Shown here: positions 1 to 7,955 of the stretch, piece by piece
Numbering within the stretch: position 1 is the first letter of the stretch
Layout of the letters: every line of letters begins with the position of its first letter
NCBI GenBank assembly: GCA_017403985.1
Contig: JAFRDE010000020.1
Location: forward strand, 124,001 to 188,000
Reading direction: 5' to 3'
Source of the DNA: Ruminococcus sp.
Lineage (GTDB): Bacteria > Bacillota > Clostridia > Oscillospirales > Acutalibacteraceae
DNA: 64,000 nt
The notes under the pieces: generated by a model
Database searches by the model: none
What the model saw: the letters and a program-made list of their open reading frames with translations, nothing else
What the model was told of the DNA's origin: nothing
Position numbers and translations under genes: made by a program

Positions 1-255
1 AGTTAGGAATGAGGAATTAGGAATTTCGGGAAACGCTGACGCGTTTTAAATTGAAATAACAACATAAAAAAGTAATGTCCGCGACTCTTTGATAAGCTGC
101 TGACATTTTTCTTTTCCTGTTTATGTCATTGCGAGGGAGCTTGCGACCGTGGCAATCCCACAAAGAGGAGCAGCACCCTTCTCATAATGACTTTTTTTCG
201 GGTGCGGGCAGCGCCCGCCATTCATTCCTCATTCCTAATTCCTCATTTAAAAGGA
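1..255. repeat. Heptamer-array hairpin element with a nested second repeat, upstream of spoIIAA
   Basis: Left arm (about 1-27) is a tandem array of seven-base units of the type TTAGGAA/TGAGGAA. The right arm (about 222-247) is its inverted complement. The core carries a GACGCGTTTT segment and the motif GGGTGCGGGC next to its complement GCCCGCC. A TGTCATTGCGA-type repeat is nested at about 124-190. A near relative of the core, including a stretch around AATGTCCGCGACTC, recurs at 14750-14840. No gene is seen here; the element abuts the spoIIAA ribosome binding site. Confidence 0.75.
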
Positions 256-261
256 GGTACC

Positions 262-564
262 ATGGTCAATATCACATACAACGACAACACGGTCACCGCA
301 AAGCTGTACGGCGAGATCGATCACCATGTCGCGCCCGGAATACGGGGCGAGATCGACGCGAAGTGCGAGAGCTGCCGTCCGCGAAAGCTGATCCTCGACT
401 TCTCAAAGGTAGGATTCATGGACAGCTCGGGCATCGGGCTGGTTATGGGGCGATACCGCATGATCTCCTTGCTCGGCGGCAGACTCGAGGTCGTGAACGT
501 CCCGCCGAATCTCAAGAAAATCTTTGTCCTGTCGGGGCTCGAAAACTTGGGGGTGATGAAATGA
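262..564 (+). CDS. spoIIAA: Anti-sigma F factor antagonist SpoIIAA
   Basis: A 100-residue STAS-domain protein. In the known pathway unphosphorylated SpoIIAA binds SpoIIAB in the forespore and frees sigma F. The phospho-acceptor serine is visible in the motif FMDSSGIG (about residues 53-60). The ATG at 262 is chosen because it follows AAAGGAGGTACC; a longer frame from 187 would start inside the upstream repeat. It is the first gene of a spoIIAA-spoIIAB-sigF operon and overlaps spoIIAB by four bases. Length and motif fit the family, so identity is secure. Confidence 0.96.
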   Translation: MVNITYNDNTVTAKLYGEIDHHVAPGIRGEIDAKCESCRPRKLILDFSKVGFMDSSGIGLVMGRYRMISLLGGRLEVVNVPPNLKKIFVLSGLENLGVMK

Positions 565-1007
565 ATATCGTCAACAGCATGAAGCTGAGCTTTATCTCCA
601 AAAGCGCGAACGAGAGCTTCGCGCGCGCGGCGGTCGCGGCGTTTCTGCTGCCGCTCGATCCGACCGTCGCCGAGATCGCCGACGTCAAGACCGCCGTATC
701 GGAGGCGGTCACCAACGCGATCGTCCACGGTTACCCCGACACGTTCGGTACCGTGTACATCGACATGAAGCTGACGGATACGGGCAAAGCGATCATCAAA
801 ATACGCGACAAGGGCGTAGGTATCCCCGATATTGAAAAGGCGATGGAACCGCTGTACACTACCTCCTCGGACGAGCGCGCGGGCTTGGGCTTCGCGGTCA
901 TGCAGAGCTTTACGGACAGCGTCAAAGTGCGCTCAACCGTCGGGAAAGGCACGACCGTCACGCTCGAAAAGAACATCATCCGCGCCGCGACACATGGACA
1001 GAAATGA
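561..1007 (+). CDS. spoIIAB: Anti-sigma F factor SpoIIAB (serine kinase)
   Basis: A 148-residue GHKL-type kinase and anti-sigma factor. By family knowledge it binds sigma F and phosphorylates SpoIIAA, holding sigma F inactive before septation. Visible motifs are the N box EAVTNAIVHGY, the G1 box DKGVGIPD and the G2 box AGLGFAVM. The start ATG overlaps the spoIIAA stop (ATGA), which indicates translational coupling. Its own 3' end overlaps sigF by 14 bases. An in-frame upstream extension to 123 is non-genuine because it runs through spoIIAA in another frame. Confidence 0.96.
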   Translation: MNIVNSMKLSFISKSANESFARAAVAAFLLPLDPTVAEIADVKTAVSEAVTNAIVHGYPDTFGTVYIDMKLTDTGKAIIKIRDKGVGIPDIEKAMEPLYTTSSDERAGLGFAVMQSFTDSVKVRSTVGKGTTVTLEKNIIRAATHGQK

Positions 1008-1659
1008 GCTGATCCGGCACAATCTGCGGCTCGTCCACGCCTGCGCTCACCGCTTCGAGGGAAAAGGGATCGAATATGACGACCTGTTTTCGGCGGGATG
1101 CGTCGGGCTGGTCAAGGCGGCGGACCGCTTTGACGAAGAGAAGGGTTTTCGCTTTTCCACTTACGCCGTACCGGTGATCCTCGGCGAGATCCGGCAGCTT
1201 TTCCGTTCGGGAGGCAGTATCAAAATCTCGCGTTCCCTGCAGGAGCTGAGTATCCGCGCCAAAAAGATATGCGAAGCGTACCGTAAAGAGCACGACGGGG
1301 AAATAACCATCACCGCCCTCGCCGAAAAGCTCGGCGTAGACGCGTATCAGGCGGCTCAAGCCCTGAACGCCTCGCGGGCTGTCCTATCCCTTTCGTATGA
1401 CGACGGAGATAATGATACGGATCCAAAGGCGCTCGTGTCCGATATCCCCGTCCCCTCGCATGAGGAAACGCTGACCGAACGCATGGCGCTCAAACAGGCG
1501 CTGAACGCGCTGGCCGATGACGACCGCGACCTGATCGCCATGCGGTATTTTCAGCACAAGACCCAGCAGCAGACCGCGGATCAGCTCGGGACGACACAGG
1601 TGCAGATATCGCGCCGCGAGAAGAAGATACTGATAAAAATGCGGATGATGCTGATATAA
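994..1659 (+). CDS. sigF: RNA polymerase sporulation sigma factor SigF
   Basis: A 221-residue sigma-70 family factor, the first forespore-specific sigma. Region 2 is visible as DLFSAGCVGLVKAADRFD and FSTYAVPVILGEIR. Region 4 shows TQQQTADQLGTTQVQISRREKKIL as a helix-turn-helix. The start at 994 (MDRNELI) overlaps spoIIAB. It is shorter than the roughly 255-residue B. subtilis protein, mainly at the N terminus. The gene is followed at once by a bidirectional terminator shared with convergent metA. Order and motifs make the assignment firm. Confidence 0.95.
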   Translation: MDRNELIRHNLRLVHACAHRFEGKGIEYDDLFSAGCVGLVKAADRFDEEKGFRFSTYAVPVILGEIRQLFRSGGSIKISRSLQELSIRAKKICEAYRKEHDGEITITALAEKLGVDAYQAAQALNASRAVLSLSYDDGDNDTDPKALVSDIPVPSHEETLTERMALKQALNALADDDRDLIAMRYFQHKTQQQTADQLGTTQVQISRREKKILIKMRMMLI

Positions 1660-1690
1660 AAAAGCCGGCCCTCACGGGTCGGCTTCATTT
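1660..1690. terminator. Bidirectional terminator between sigF and metA
   Basis: A 10-bp stem AAGCCGGCCC / GGGTCGGCTT with a TCAC loop and one G-T wobble, an A-run on the left and a T-rich run on the right. It lies between the two convergent stop codons and can serve both strands. Confidence 0.85.
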
Positions 1691-2622
1691 CAATCATAAT
1701 ACATCTTTTTCAAGTCCTCGAGGTTATACGGCGTTTGCTGATACAGATAGTAGTTCAGCCAGTTCGCGTACAACAGCGACGCGTGTGAGCGCCACGTCAT
1801 CACGGGCTTGCGGTTGACGTTATTATCAGGGAAGTAGTTGTAGGGCATCTGGATATCGATCCCCTTCTCCACGTCGCGGTAATACTCCTTGGCGAGGGTA
1901 TCATAGTCGTACTCGCAGTGACCGAGCAGATAGAACTCTCTGCCGTTCTTGGAGCAGATGATCGCGACGCCTGCCTTTTTGGAGGTCGCGAGGATCTCCA
2001 GTTCGGGGATCGCCTCAACGTCCGCGTTGCGGATACCGGTGTAGCGCGAATGCGGGATCAGGAAATAGTCGTCGAAGCCGCGCATCAGCGGGTGCTTCGG
2101 ATTCAGGATCATATGGTTATAGATGCCGAAGAGCTTTTTCGGCAGGTCGATCTTATCGATACCGTAGCGGTGATACAGTCCCGCCTGAGCGCCCCAGCAG
2201 ATGAACATCGTGGAATAAACATGCTTCTTCGCCCATTCAAAGACCTCGCACAGCTCATCCCAGTAGTCGACTTCCTCAAAAGCGAGCTTCTCCACCGGCG
2301 CGCCGGTCACGATCATGCCGTCGTAGCGCTCCTCCCGGATCTCATCGAGGGTCTTATAGAACTTCATCAGGTGCTTTTCGGATGTATTCTTCGACTTGTG
2401 GCTCGCCATCTGCAGCAGCTCGACGTCCACCTGCAGAGGTGAATTACCCAGCAGGCGCATCAGCTGAGTCTCGGTGGTGACCTTAGTCGGCATGAGGTTG
2501 AGTATCACGATGCGAAGCGGCCGTATATCCTGAGTCGTCGCGCGATCCTCCTGCATGACAAAGATATTCTCGCTTTCGAGTATCTGTGTCGCAGGCAGAC
2601 CGTTGGGTATTTTGATCGGCAT
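1690..2622 (-). CDS. metAA: Homoserine O-acetyltransferase, MetA family
   Basis: A 310-residue MetA-type acyltransferase that activates homoserine for methionine synthesis. The catalytic triad is visible: Cys142 in FICWGAQAG, His235 and Glu237 in LGHCEYD. Residue 111 is Glu (GAPVEKL). In structurally studied MetA proteins Glu111 goes with acetyl-CoA and Gly111 with succinyl-CoA, so acetyl-CoA is predicted. The start follows a GAAAGGAGCGGTACT-type binding site. Gene stands alone, convergent with sigF, with a hairpin repeat upstream. No SAM riboswitch or T-box was recognised upstream. Confidence 0.95.
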   Translation of the reverse strand: MPIKIPNGLPATQILESENIFVMQEDRATTQDIRPLRIVILNLMPTKVTTETQLMRLLGNSPLQVDVELLQMASHKSKNTSEKHLMKFYKTLDEIREERYDGMIVTGAPVEKLAFEEVDYWDELCEVFEWAKKHVYSTMFICWGAQAGLYHRYGIDKIDLPKKLFGIYNHMILNPKHPLMRGFDDYFLIPHSRYTGIRNADVEAIPELEILATSKKAGVAIICSKNGREFYLLGHCEYDYDTLAKEYYRDVEKGIDIQMPYNYFPDNNVNRKPVMTWRSHASLLYANWLNYYLYQQTPYNLEDLKKMYYD

Positions 2623-2640
2623 AGTACCGCTCCTTTCTCA

Positions 2641-2768
2641 TTTGGTTAATGGTTAATGGTGAATAGTGAATGGTGTCGGGAAACGCTGACGCGTTTTGGA
2701 TTCCTATATAAATGGGTGAGGGCAACGCCCTCCCTTAACCATTCACCATTAGTCATTCACCATTCACC
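2641..2768. repeat. Heptamer-array hairpin element, ATGGTTA/ATGGTGA type
   Basis: The left arm (2641-2674) is a run of ATGGTTA/ATGGTGA heptamers. The right arm (2736-2768) is the inverted complement (CACCATT units). The core has the same GGGAAACGCTGACGCGTTTT found at 27-50 and a GTGAGGGC/GCCCTCCC inner stem. The heptamer differs from the TTAGGAA type at 1-255 although the core is shared. Confidence 0.75.
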
Positions 2769-2773
2769 GAGAA

Positions 2774-4213
2774 TTAATACTGTTTTCCCCAGTACACCAT
2801 GTGCTTTGCGGGCTTGCCGCAGCAGGCGCAGACGTCGGAGAGGTGTTCCTCCTCAAAGGGGATGCAGCGGGATTTCACGCCGCCGGTGACGTCTTTGATC
2901 TTATCTTCACATTCCATGTTGCCGCACCACATGGCCTTGATGAATCCGGGCTTGTTCTTGGCGATATCGACAAACTCGTCGAAGTCGCGCGCAACGTGCG
3001 TCTTGGCTTTGGTATTCTCCAAAGCGCGGTTATACATATCGTCGTGGATGGTCACGAGCAGATCGGCGATGGTCTGATCGACGTTGTCGAGGGACACGAA
3101 CATCTTCTCTCTGGTATCGCGGCGCACCAGCACGCACTGGTTCTTTTCGATATCCTTGGGACCGAGCTCGAGACGGACGGGAACGCCCTTCATCTCGTAC
3201 TGAGCGAACTTCCAGCCGGGGCTCTGGTCGGAATCGTCTAACTTGGTTCTGAATTTTGTCTTTAATGCGTTATACAGCTCGTTCGCCTTGTCCAGAACGC
3301 CTTCCTTATGCTGGGCGATCGGGATGATCGCGAGCTGGATGGGAGCGATCTTCGGCGGAAGAACGAGGCCATCGTCGTCGGAATGTACCATAATCAGCGC
3401 GCCGATCATGCGGGTAGAAGTACCCCATGAGGTCTGGTGCGGATAGTGCAGCTTGTTGTCGCGTCCCTGATAAGTGATGTCGAAAGCCTTCGCGAAGCCG
3501 TCGCCGAAATAGTGGGAGGTGCCGCCCTGCAGAGCGACGCCGTTGTGCATCATCGGCTCGATGGTGTAGGTCGCCTGCGCGCCGGCAAAACGCTCCTTCT
3601 CGGTCTTTTCGCCGACAACGGCGGGGATGGCGAGCGTTTCTTTATAAAAGTCCGCGTAAACCTGCAGCATACGCAGGGTCTCCTCGCGCGCTTCCTCCTC
3701 GGTCTCGTGCATGGTATGACCTTCCTGCCACAGGAATTCAGAAGTACGCAGGAACGGACGGGTGGTCTTTTCCCATCTTACCACGGAGCACCACTGGTTA
3801 TAGAGCTTGGGCAAGTCGCGGTAGGTATTGATGACCTTCGCATAATGATCGCAGAAAAGCACTTCGGACGTCGGGCGCACGCACAGGCGCTCGGTCAGCT
3901 TTTCACTGCCGCCGATCGTGACCCAAGCGCACTCGGGCGCGAAGCCCTCGACGTGATCCTTCTCTTTCTGCAGGAGGCTTTCGGGGATGAACATCGGCAT
4001 ATAGACGTTCTCGTGACCGGTCTCCTTGAAGCGGCGGTCCATATCCGCCTGCATGTTCTCCCAGATGGCATAGCCGTAAGGCCTTATGACCATACAGCCT
4101 TTCACGTTAGAGTAATCTACCAGCTCCGCCTTTTTGACGATGTCGGTATACCATTTTGCAAAATCCTCGTCGCGGCTGGTGATCGCCTCGACCATTTTCT
4201 TATTCTGAGCCAT
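2774..4213 (-). CDS. proS: Prolyl-tRNA synthetase, type 3 (archaeal/eukaryotic-like)
   Basis: A 479-residue class II synthetase that charges tRNA-Pro. The N terminus ([20 protein letters not shown]), the motif [11 protein letters not shown] and the [10 protein letters not shown] region belong to the short ProS form without the bacterial editing insertion. A cysteine-rich C-terminal region ([19 protein letters not shown]) is typical of this class. ATG at 4213 is preferred: the alternative ATG 12 bases upstream lies within the GGAGGGAATT binding site. It stands alone on the minus strand. Confidence 0.96.
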   Translation of the reverse strand: MAQNKKMVEAITSRDEDFAKWYTDIVKKAELVDYSNVKGCMVIRPYGYAIWENMQADMDRRFKETGHENVYMPMFIPESLLQKEKDHVEGFAPECAWVTIGGSEKLTERLCVRPTSEVLFCDHYAKVINTYRDLPKLYNQWCSVVRWEKTTRPFLRTSEFLWQEGHTMHETEEEAREETLRMLQVYADFYKETLAIPAVVGEKTEKERFAGAQATYTIEPMMHNGVALQGGTSHYFGDGFAKAFDITYQGRDNKLHYPHQTSWGTSTRMIGALIMVHSDDDGLVLPPKIAPIQLAIIPIAQHKEGVLDKANELYNALKTKFRTKLDDSDQSPGWKFAQYEMKGVPVRLELGPKDIEKNQCVLVRRDTREKMFVSLDNVDQTIADLLVTIHDDMYNRALENTKAKTHVARDFDEFVDIAKNKPGFIKAMWCGNMECEDKIKDVTGGVKSRCIPFEEEHLSDVCACCGKPAKHMVYWGKQY

Positions 4214-4361
4214 AATTCCCTCCATATAGCTTCATTTTTCAAAAAGCGGCTTCAAAAGCCAATTACAAAGTATTATACTATTATTGAGCGCCTTTTGCAA
4301 GTGCCAAACTGTGAAACCCTCAGAGGTTTGTCCGATAAAATTGTACACTTTGCTGTACAAT

Positions 4362-4412
4362 CAGGAATGAAGAAATAGAAATGAGGGCTCCTCATTCCTA
4401 ATTCCTCATTAA
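4362..4412. repeat. Minimal heptamer-array hairpin, AGGAATGA type
   Basis: Short GGAATGA/GAAATGA units on the left face CTCATTCC/TAATTCC units on the right across a GGGCTC centre. This looks like a reduced member of the heptamer-array family, lying just downstream of spmB and upstream of proS. Confidence 0.5.
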
Positions 4413-4910
4413 TAAATTGACTGTTAGCACGCTGAATACGATCGCCGTAAAATCCGCCAAAAGCGCCGAAAAGAGCGTATGGCGGATCTTTTTGACCCCT
4501 GCCGCTCCGAAATACATGGTCACGGCGTAAAAGGTCGTTTCCGTCGAGCCCGCCGCGACACTCGCGCATCTGCCGACAAAGCTGTCGGGGCCGCAGTTTT
4601 CATAGATCCCCGTCAAAAGCGCGGTCGCTCCCGAACCGGACACGGGCCGCAGCAGCGCCATCGGCACCAGCTCCGCAGGGAATCCGATCCTTTCGGCAAA
4701 GGGACGGATCAAACCGGCAAGCGCGTCGAGAGCGCCCGAGGCGCGCAGTGTTCCGACCGCCGTCAGCAGTGCGATCATAGAGGGCGCGATAAACGCCACC
4801 GTCTGTATCCCCTCTTTCGCGCCCTCGACAAAGCTGTCAAAGATATTCACGCGTTTGAATAATCCGAAGACGCACAGCGCCGTGACGGCGACCGGTATGA
4901 CTGCTTCCAT
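4398..4910 (-). CDS. spmB: Spore maturation protein SpmB
   Basis: A 170-residue membrane protein with the nucleoside-recognition (Gate) fold. With SpmA it is needed in Bacillus for normal spore core dehydration and heat resistance. Recognisable segments are the hydrophobic N terminus (MEAVIPVAVTALCVFGLFKR), VEGAKEGIQTVAFIAPSMIA, RPVSGSGATALL and AAGSTETTFYAVTMYFGA. The ATG at 4910 follows GGAGGGAGAA. This start lies inside the 3' end of spmA, giving a 64-base overlap, larger than usual. Confidence 0.9.
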   Translation of the reverse strand: MEAVIPVAVTALCVFGLFKRVNIFDSFVEGAKEGIQTVAFIAPSMIALLTAVGTLRASGALDALAGLIRPFAERIGFPAELVPMALLRPVSGSGATALLTGIYENCGPDSFVGRCASVAAGSTETTFYAVTMYFGAAGVKKIRHTLFSALLADFTAIVFSVLTVNLLMRN

Positions 4911-5479
4911 TTCTCCCTCCGACATAGTATTTTTGATGATATCAGCCCCGCCGTCAGCGCCGCCGCCGAGGTGATCCACACACACAGGAGAATATCAAAG
5001 GGCTGAGCGGAACCGTAGCTCTTGCGCAGCGCCGCTACGGTGGTGGGGATCAGCTGGATCGACGCGGTGTTCATCAACACAAAGGTCACCATGCTGTCGG
5101 TCGCCGTATCGCTGCCGCTTTGCCGCTTGAGCCGGCGCATGGCGTCCAGCCCCGGAGGCGTCGCGGCGTTGCCCAATCCAAGCAGATTTGCGCTGAGGTT
5201 CACGGAAATGTCGCGGAAGGTATCCGACTCCGCGTCGACGTCGGGGTACAGCCGTCTGAGCAGCGGCGCCGACAGGCGCGAGAGCCTCCCGATCAGCCCG
5301 CTGTCCTTCGCGATCCGCATGAAGCCCGACCACATGATCAGCATCCCGCTGATCGAGATCAGCAGCTCCACCGCACCACCCGCCGCATCGAGGAGCCCTT
5401 CACTCATAACGGACATATTCCCGCTGAACGCGGCATACAGAAGAGAAACCGCCATCATCGCACCGAACACATATGACAT
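4847..5479 (-). CDS. spmA: Spore maturation protein SpmA
   Basis: A 210-residue membrane protein, partner of SpmB. Family markers are NLSANLLGLGNAATPPGLDAM and FVLMNTASIQLIPTT, between hydrophobic segments. The start at 5479 (MSYVFGAMMAV) follows AGGCAGGGGAAAAG. A longer frame from 5548 has no binding site. The last 20 residues (from KWKQSYRS) are encoded in the region that overlaps spmB in another frame and look unlike membrane sequence. This tail may be an extension caused by loss of an earlier stop. Confidence 0.88.
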   Translation of the reverse strand: MSYVFGAMMAVSLLYAAFSGNMSVMSEGLLDAAGGAVELLISISGMLIMWSGFMRIAKDSGLIGRLSRLSAPLLRRLYPDVDAESDTFRDISVNLSANLLGLGNAATPPGLDAMRRLKRQSGSDTATDSMVTFVLMNTASIQLIPTTVAALRKSYGSAQPFDILLCVWITSAAALTAGLISSKILCRREKWKQSYRSPSRRCASSDYSNA

Positions 5480-5563
5480 CTTTTCCCCTGCCTTTCTCTG
5501 AAGGATAAAAAATGACCGGTTTCTGAGGATATGATCCGCAGGAATCATTATTCTTTATCTATC

Positions 5564-5592
5564 TTGACAAATTTACCTGTTTTTGGTAAAAT
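5564..5592 (+). promoter_or_regulatory. Sigma A-type promoter for the AbrB-like gene
   Basis: TTGACA at 5564-5569, a 17-base spacer, TAAAAT at 5587-5592, about 40 bases ahead of the start codon at 5633. A perfect -35 hexamer and ideal spacing support it. Confidence 0.75.
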
Positions 5593-5632
5593 CTTGTCAT
5601 AAACCGACAAATACCGAAAAGGAAGATCAAGA

Positions 5633-5878
5633 ATGAAACCCGCAGGATTTTTATGTAAAATCGATAAGTTAGGGCGCATCGTCATCCCGAAGCCCCTGCG
5701 CTCCAAATATGATTTGCACACTGACGATACCATCGAGCTTTTCACTGAGCCGGATGCGATCGTGATCAAAAAATACGGCATGAGCTGTATCTTCTGCGGC
5801 GGCAGCGACGACCTGAGCGACTTTATGGGCAAGCCCGTCTGCGCGGATTGTCTCAGCAAACTGCGTGAAACACAGTGA
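5633..5878 (+). CDS. AbrB/SpoVT-like transcription regulator with zinc-ribbon tail
   Basis: An 81-residue protein. Residues 1-50 form a SpoVT-AbrB swapped-hairpin DNA-binding domain (CKIDKLGRIVIPKPLR, then DDTIELFTEPDAIVIKKY). Residues 51-75 carry two Cys pairs, CIFCGG and CADCLSK, spaced like a small zinc ribbon. Such AbrB-ribbon fusions occur in Clostridia; the target genes are unknown. It has its own sigma A-type promoter and a GGAAGATCAAG binding site. It is separate from the interrupted spoVT at 44475. Confidence 0.85.
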   Translation: MKPAGFLCKIDKLGRIVIPKPLRSKYDLHTDDTIELFTEPDAIVIKKYGMSCIFCGGSDDLSDFMGKPVCADCLSKLRETQ

Positions 5879-5977
5879 TCGGTCTGCGGGACGCCGCAAG
5901 CGCCGTCCCCTGCCTCGCTTTCATTCACCATCAATATACGTCATTCATTAATCAAATATACCAATCAGGAGGTCATG

Positions 5978-6463
5978 ATGAAAAGAGAAGATTATATCTC
6001 ATGGGACGAATACTTTATGGGCGTAGCGGTGCTCGCCGCGAAGCGCTCCAAGGATCCTAACACCCAGGTGGGCGCGTGCATCGTCAACAAGAGCAAGCGC
6101 ATCCTCAGCACCGGCTACAACGGTTTCCCCTACGGATGCTCGGACGACACCTTCTCGTGGGATCGCGAGGGCGAAGACACCAAGTACCAATACGTCGTAC
6201 ACGCGGAGCTCAACGCGATCCTCAACGCGCACGGCAAGTCGCTGGAAGGCGCTAGGCTGTATGTCGACCTCTTCCCCTGCAACGAATGCGCCAAGGCGAT
6301 CATCCAGAGCGGCATCTCCGAGATCGTATATCTCTATGATAAATATGCCGATCAGCCCGAGACGATCGCCTCCAAAAAGATGCTCACCGCCGCGGGCATC
6401 CGCACCACCCAGCTGAATCTGCACCGCGACACCATCACCATCGATTTCAACAAAAACAAATAA
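5978..6463 (+). CDS. dCMP deaminase
   Basis: A 161-residue cytidine/deoxycytidylate deaminase. It converts dCMP to dUMP, the precursor for thymidylate. The zinc site is visible as HAELNA (catalytic Glu) and PCNECAK. The N-terminal part (WDEYFMGVAVLAAKRSKDP) and GYNGFP match the dCMP deaminase/ComEB family. Two ATGs lie next to each other; the second (5978) has better spacing from AGGAGG. It is monocistronic with a strong terminator. Confidence 0.93.
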   Translation: MKREDYISWDEYFMGVAVLAAKRSKDPNTQVGACIVNKSKRILSTGYNGFPYGCSDDTFSWDREGEDTKYQYVVHAELNAILNAHGKSLEGARLYVDLFPCNECAKAIIQSGISEIVYLYDKYADQPETIASKKMLTAAGIRTTQLNLHRDTITIDFNKNK

Positions 6464-6474
6464 ATAATCTAATC

Positions 6475-6509
6475 AGCCCGTTCCTCATAATAGGAGCGGG
6501 CTTTTTCTT
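6475..6509 (+). terminator. Terminator of dCMP deaminase
   Basis: Stem GCCCGTTCCT / AGGAGCGGGC with a short CATAAT loop and one wobble pair, followed by TTTTTCTTT. Confidence 0.9.
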
Positions 6510-6531
6510 TGATATTGTAACCGTTTTGATA

Positions 6532-6560
6532 TTGCAATTCCTTTTCGGAGCATGTATAAT
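6532..6560 (+). promoter_or_regulatory. Promoter of the B12 operon leader
   Basis: TTGCAA (6532-6537), 17-base spacer, TATAAT (6555-6560), just upstream of the cobalamin riboswitch. Confidence 0.75.
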
Positions 6561-6574
6561 ACAGATAATTGAAT

Positions 6575-6800
6575 ACGGATACGGTTTGAAACGTTGTACG
6601 CTGAGCCCATGCTCGCTATTACCGATTAGATTAATAGGGAATCCGGTTCGAATCCGGAGCAGCCGCCACTACCGTGATTGAGCAGAGGATGGGATAATAC
6701 CATTGGAGTATTCCGAGAAGGTTCCCTTCCGCGCATATGTGATATGCTTCCTCATCAGCCGGGAGACCTGCCGTGTCCGCAGTAAGCCACTTTGGCAGGA
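6575..6800 (+). promoter_or_regulatory. Cobalamin riboswitch
   Basis: The conserved core is visible: GGGAAT, then GGTTCGAATCCGGAGC, GCCGCCACTACCGTGA, and the B12 box AGCCGGGAGACCTGCC (6757-6772). These match the AdoCbl/cobalamin aptamer. The element sits between a sigma A promoter and a terminator ahead of the B12 uptake genes. It should lower their expression when cobalamin is abundant. The exact 5' and 3' limits of the aptamer are approximate. Confidence 0.93.
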
Positions 6801-6874
6801 AGCGTGCGATCTCAGCATAAGGCTTCCCGCTTTATGCTTGATTATCGCGCTCTTTCTTCGGAAAGAGCTTTTTT
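6801..6874 (+). terminator. Riboswitch expression platform with intrinsic terminator
   Basis: The terminator stem is GCTCTTTC-TTCG-GAAAGAGC followed by six T (6849-6874). Just upstream, AGCATAA pairs with TTATGCT. AGCGTGCGAT can pair with ATTATCGCGCT, which overlaps the 5' side of the terminator stem. These pairings are mutually exclusive with the terminator and suggest the antiterminator. Confidence 0.8.
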
Positions 6875-6970
6875 AGTTGTCAGTTAACAGTGGTCAGTGA
6901 TCAGTTATCGGGCGGGCTTTGCCCGCACCCGATTATATAAGCTTATCACCGGTCGCTTGTCACTAAATGA
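6875..6970. repeat. Heptamer-array hairpin element, CAGTGGT/CAGTTAT type
   Basis: Left units of the type CAGTTAACAGTGGTCAGTG face right units such as TTATCACCGGTCGCTTGTCA across a GGGCGGGC/GCCCGCACCC core. It lies between the riboswitch terminator and the first structural gene. Confidence 0.65.
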
Positions 6971-6989
6971 AAGAAATGAGGAACAAAAA

Positions 6990-7955
6990 ATGAAAAAGAT
7001 CATTGCATTATTTATGGCTTTGACGCTCGTGCTTTCCGTCAGCGTACTGTTCGCGTCAGCGGAAGGCGAGGGCACAAACGTCTATGTCACCATCGCCGAT
7101 AAGGACGGCAAGCTCGCGCTGGCATACGAGTCCGTGTCCGTCGCCGATATCGACGGCGACGAAGTACTGACCGTCAACGACGTACTGTACGCCGCTCACG
7201 AGCAGTTCTATGAGGGCGGCGCGGCGGCAGGCTACGCGACCGAGACGACCAAGTGGGGACTCTCACTGATGAAGCTTTGGGGCGAAGCGAACGGCGGCAG
7301 CTACGGCTATACGATCAACGACGCTTTCGCATGGAGTATGACCGATCCCGTCGCGGACGGCGATTACGTCGCGGCGTATGTCTATACCGATCTCAACAAA
7401 TGGAGCGATAAATACTCCTATTTTGACCGGAAAGAGGTTGAATTGACCGAGAGCACCGACCTGACCCTGACACTGACTATCGCGGATTTTGACGCGGACA
7501 GCATGCCGATCACTCTCCCTGTCGCCGGCGCGGAGCTGACGATCGACGGAGAGCCTACCGGCGTCATCACCGATGAAAACGGTACCGCAACCGTGACCTT
7601 CACCAAGGGCGGCAAGCAGCTCGTCAGTGCGACCGCGACCGAAAAGATCATCGTCCCGCCCGTATGTCTTGTCAACGTGACCGCTATCGAGAAAGAGACC
7701 ACGCCGCCTACCGAAGCGCCCACGGAGCTTGATGAAGCTACAGAACCCGTCAAGGAGACGATCGCTCCCGCGACAAAGGATCAGGCGACTAAGGACGAGG
7801 CTACCAAGGATTCCGCGACCAAGGACAGCTCCTCCGGCACGCCCGCGACCGGCGACGCCACCATGCTCTGGCTGTGGATCGTAATCGCCGCAGTATGCCT
7901 GTGCGGCATCATCACCGCGATCGTGATCTATAAGAAGAAATATGCGAAAAAATAA
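6990..7955 (+). CDS. Wall-anchored surface protein with DUF4430-like domain, probable cobalamin-capture component
   Basis: A 321-residue exported protein. Residues 1-24 are a signal peptide. Residues about 28-135 form a domain with LTVNDVLYAAHEQF and NGGSYGYTIND..WSMTDPVADGDYV, like the transcobalamin C-terminal (DUF4430) fold. Residues 150-232 form a beta domain. Residues 260-280 repeat ATKD/ATKDE units. A sortase-type motif TPATG (284-288) precedes a membrane helix (293-313) and a Lys-rich tail. It follows a cobalamin riboswitch and precedes B12-type ECF genes, so a role in holding or passing corrinoid at the cell surface is inferred. Binding is not shown by the sequence alone. Confidence 0.75.
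   Translation: MKKIIALFMALTLVLSVSVLFASAEGEGTNVYVTIADKDGKLALAYESVSVADIDGDEVLTVNDVLYAAHEQFYEGGAAAGYATETTKWGLSLMKLWGEANGGSYGYTINDAFAWSMTDPVADGDYVAAYVYTDLNKWSDKYSYFDRKEVELTESTDLTLTLTIADFDADSMPITLPVAGAELTIDGEPTGVITDENGTATVTFTKGGKQLVSATATEKIIVPPVCLVNVTAIEKETTPPTEAPTELDEATEPVKETIAPATKDQATKDEATKDSATKDSSSGTPATGDATMLWLWIVIAAVCLCGIITAIVIYKKKYAKK

Noticed and set aside
2623..2773. SAM riboswitch or T-box upstream of metA
   Set aside because: The segment is a heptamer-array hairpin element; none of the conserved SAM-aptamer or T-box sequences is present.
6630..6660. GGTTCGAATCCGG looked like a tRNA T-arm
   Set aside because: It is part of the conserved cobalamin aptamer; no acceptor stem, anticodon arm or tRNA-length structure surrounds it.
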